Below, in pieces: positions 6,470-6,511 of a stretch of 6,511 nucleotides of DNA. Positions within the stretch are counted from its first letter, which is position 1, and each line of letters begins with the position of its first letter. Under the pieces are notes generated by a model. It was not told the origin of the DNA, did no database searches, and saw only the letters and a list, made by a program, of their open reading frames with translations. The stretch lies in NCBI GenBank assembly GCA_913057845.1, contig CAJXPC010000106.1, forward strand, positions 1 to 6,511, given 5' to 3'. This stretch comes from an uncultured Pseudomonadota bacterium (GTDB taxonomy: Bacteria > Pseudomonadota > Gammaproteobacteria > Burkholderiales > Eutrophovitaceae). Both the position numbers and the translations under genes were made by a program.

Positions 6470-6511
6470 CTGTCTCTTATACACATCTGACGCTGCCGAC
6501 GAATAGAGAGG
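6470..6511. other. Nextera/Tn5 sequencing adapter contamination (non-genomic)
   Basis: Bases 6470-6488 read CTGTCTCTTATACACATCT, the reverse complement of the Tn5 mosaic end. Bases 6489-6502 read GACGCTGCCGACGA, completing the reverse complement of the Nextera read-1 adapter. Bases 6503-6510 (ATAGAGAG) match the reverse complement of the i5 index S502/N502 as I recall it (CTCTCTAT), and the final G matches the first base of the reverse-complemented P5 tail. The whole 42-base end is therefore library-construction sequence left on the contig and should be trimmed. Base 6470 could by chance also be genomic. Confidence 0.98.

Noticed and set aside
6470..6488. Tn5-type mosaic end as evidence of a natural transposon insertion in the Rieske gene
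   Set aside because: The 19-bp end is followed directly by synthetic Nextera adapter and index sequence, not by transposon sequence, so it is library-derived.
1..6511. A novel defence, mobile or biosynthetic system
   Set aside because: All protein-coding genes belong to recognised housekeeping or widespread families in a common order. No transposase, integrase, toxin-antitoxin, CRISPR or retron-like structure is visible on either strand.

Overview
The window looks like a stretch of proteobacterial housekeeping chromosome, most likely from a betaproteobacterium of the Burkholderiales type, with mid-range GC (judged by eye, not counted). The reasons are the divergent rne/rluC pair, the HAD hydrolase and single-domain Rieske protein following rluC, a low-molecular-weight tyrosine phosphatase directly behind uvrB, and a Rieske protein with an NRCAH...VELDW motif that I associate with that group. 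The taxonomic call is an inference from recalled gene order and motifs, not from a search.

Layout. The window opens inside uvrB (plus strand), in the DESH helicase motif, so only the C-terminal half is present. A 21-nt gap made almost entirely of an A/T inverted repeat separates it from a complete phosphotyrosine phosphatase gene. A GC-containing hairpin follows. It separates that gene from the convergent rne gene (minus strand, 871 codons, RNase E with intact catalytic half and full scaffold half). A 409-nt gene-free region between rne and the divergent rluC holds the presumed long 5' leader of rne. That leader has nested long-range inverted repeats and an alternative pairing that could mask the rne ribosome binding site. 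A palindrome just before rluC gives a TATAAT on both strands. Then rluC (23S rRNA pseudouridine synthase), a HAD-IA phosphatase and a Rieske [2Fe-2S] protein follow on the plus strand with overlapping ends, as a translationally coupled operon.

The last 42 bases (6470-6511) are not genomic. They are a Nextera (Tn5) sequencing adapter: the mosaic end, the read-1 adapter remainder, eight bases matching the reverse complement of the i5 index S502 (as recalled), and the first base of the P5 tail. The apparent C-terminus and stop codon of the Rieske ORF are therefore artefacts, and the gene is really truncated by the contig end.

Functionally the genes cover nucleotide excision repair (UvrB), RNA decay and processing (RNase E), ribosome modification (RluC) and small-molecule or protein dephosphorylation. 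I see no mobile element, CRISPR array, tRNA, defence system or other accessory locus. The most interesting biological signal is the candidate conformational switch in the rne leader, which would fit known RNase E autoregulation. The most important practical signal is the adapter contamination.
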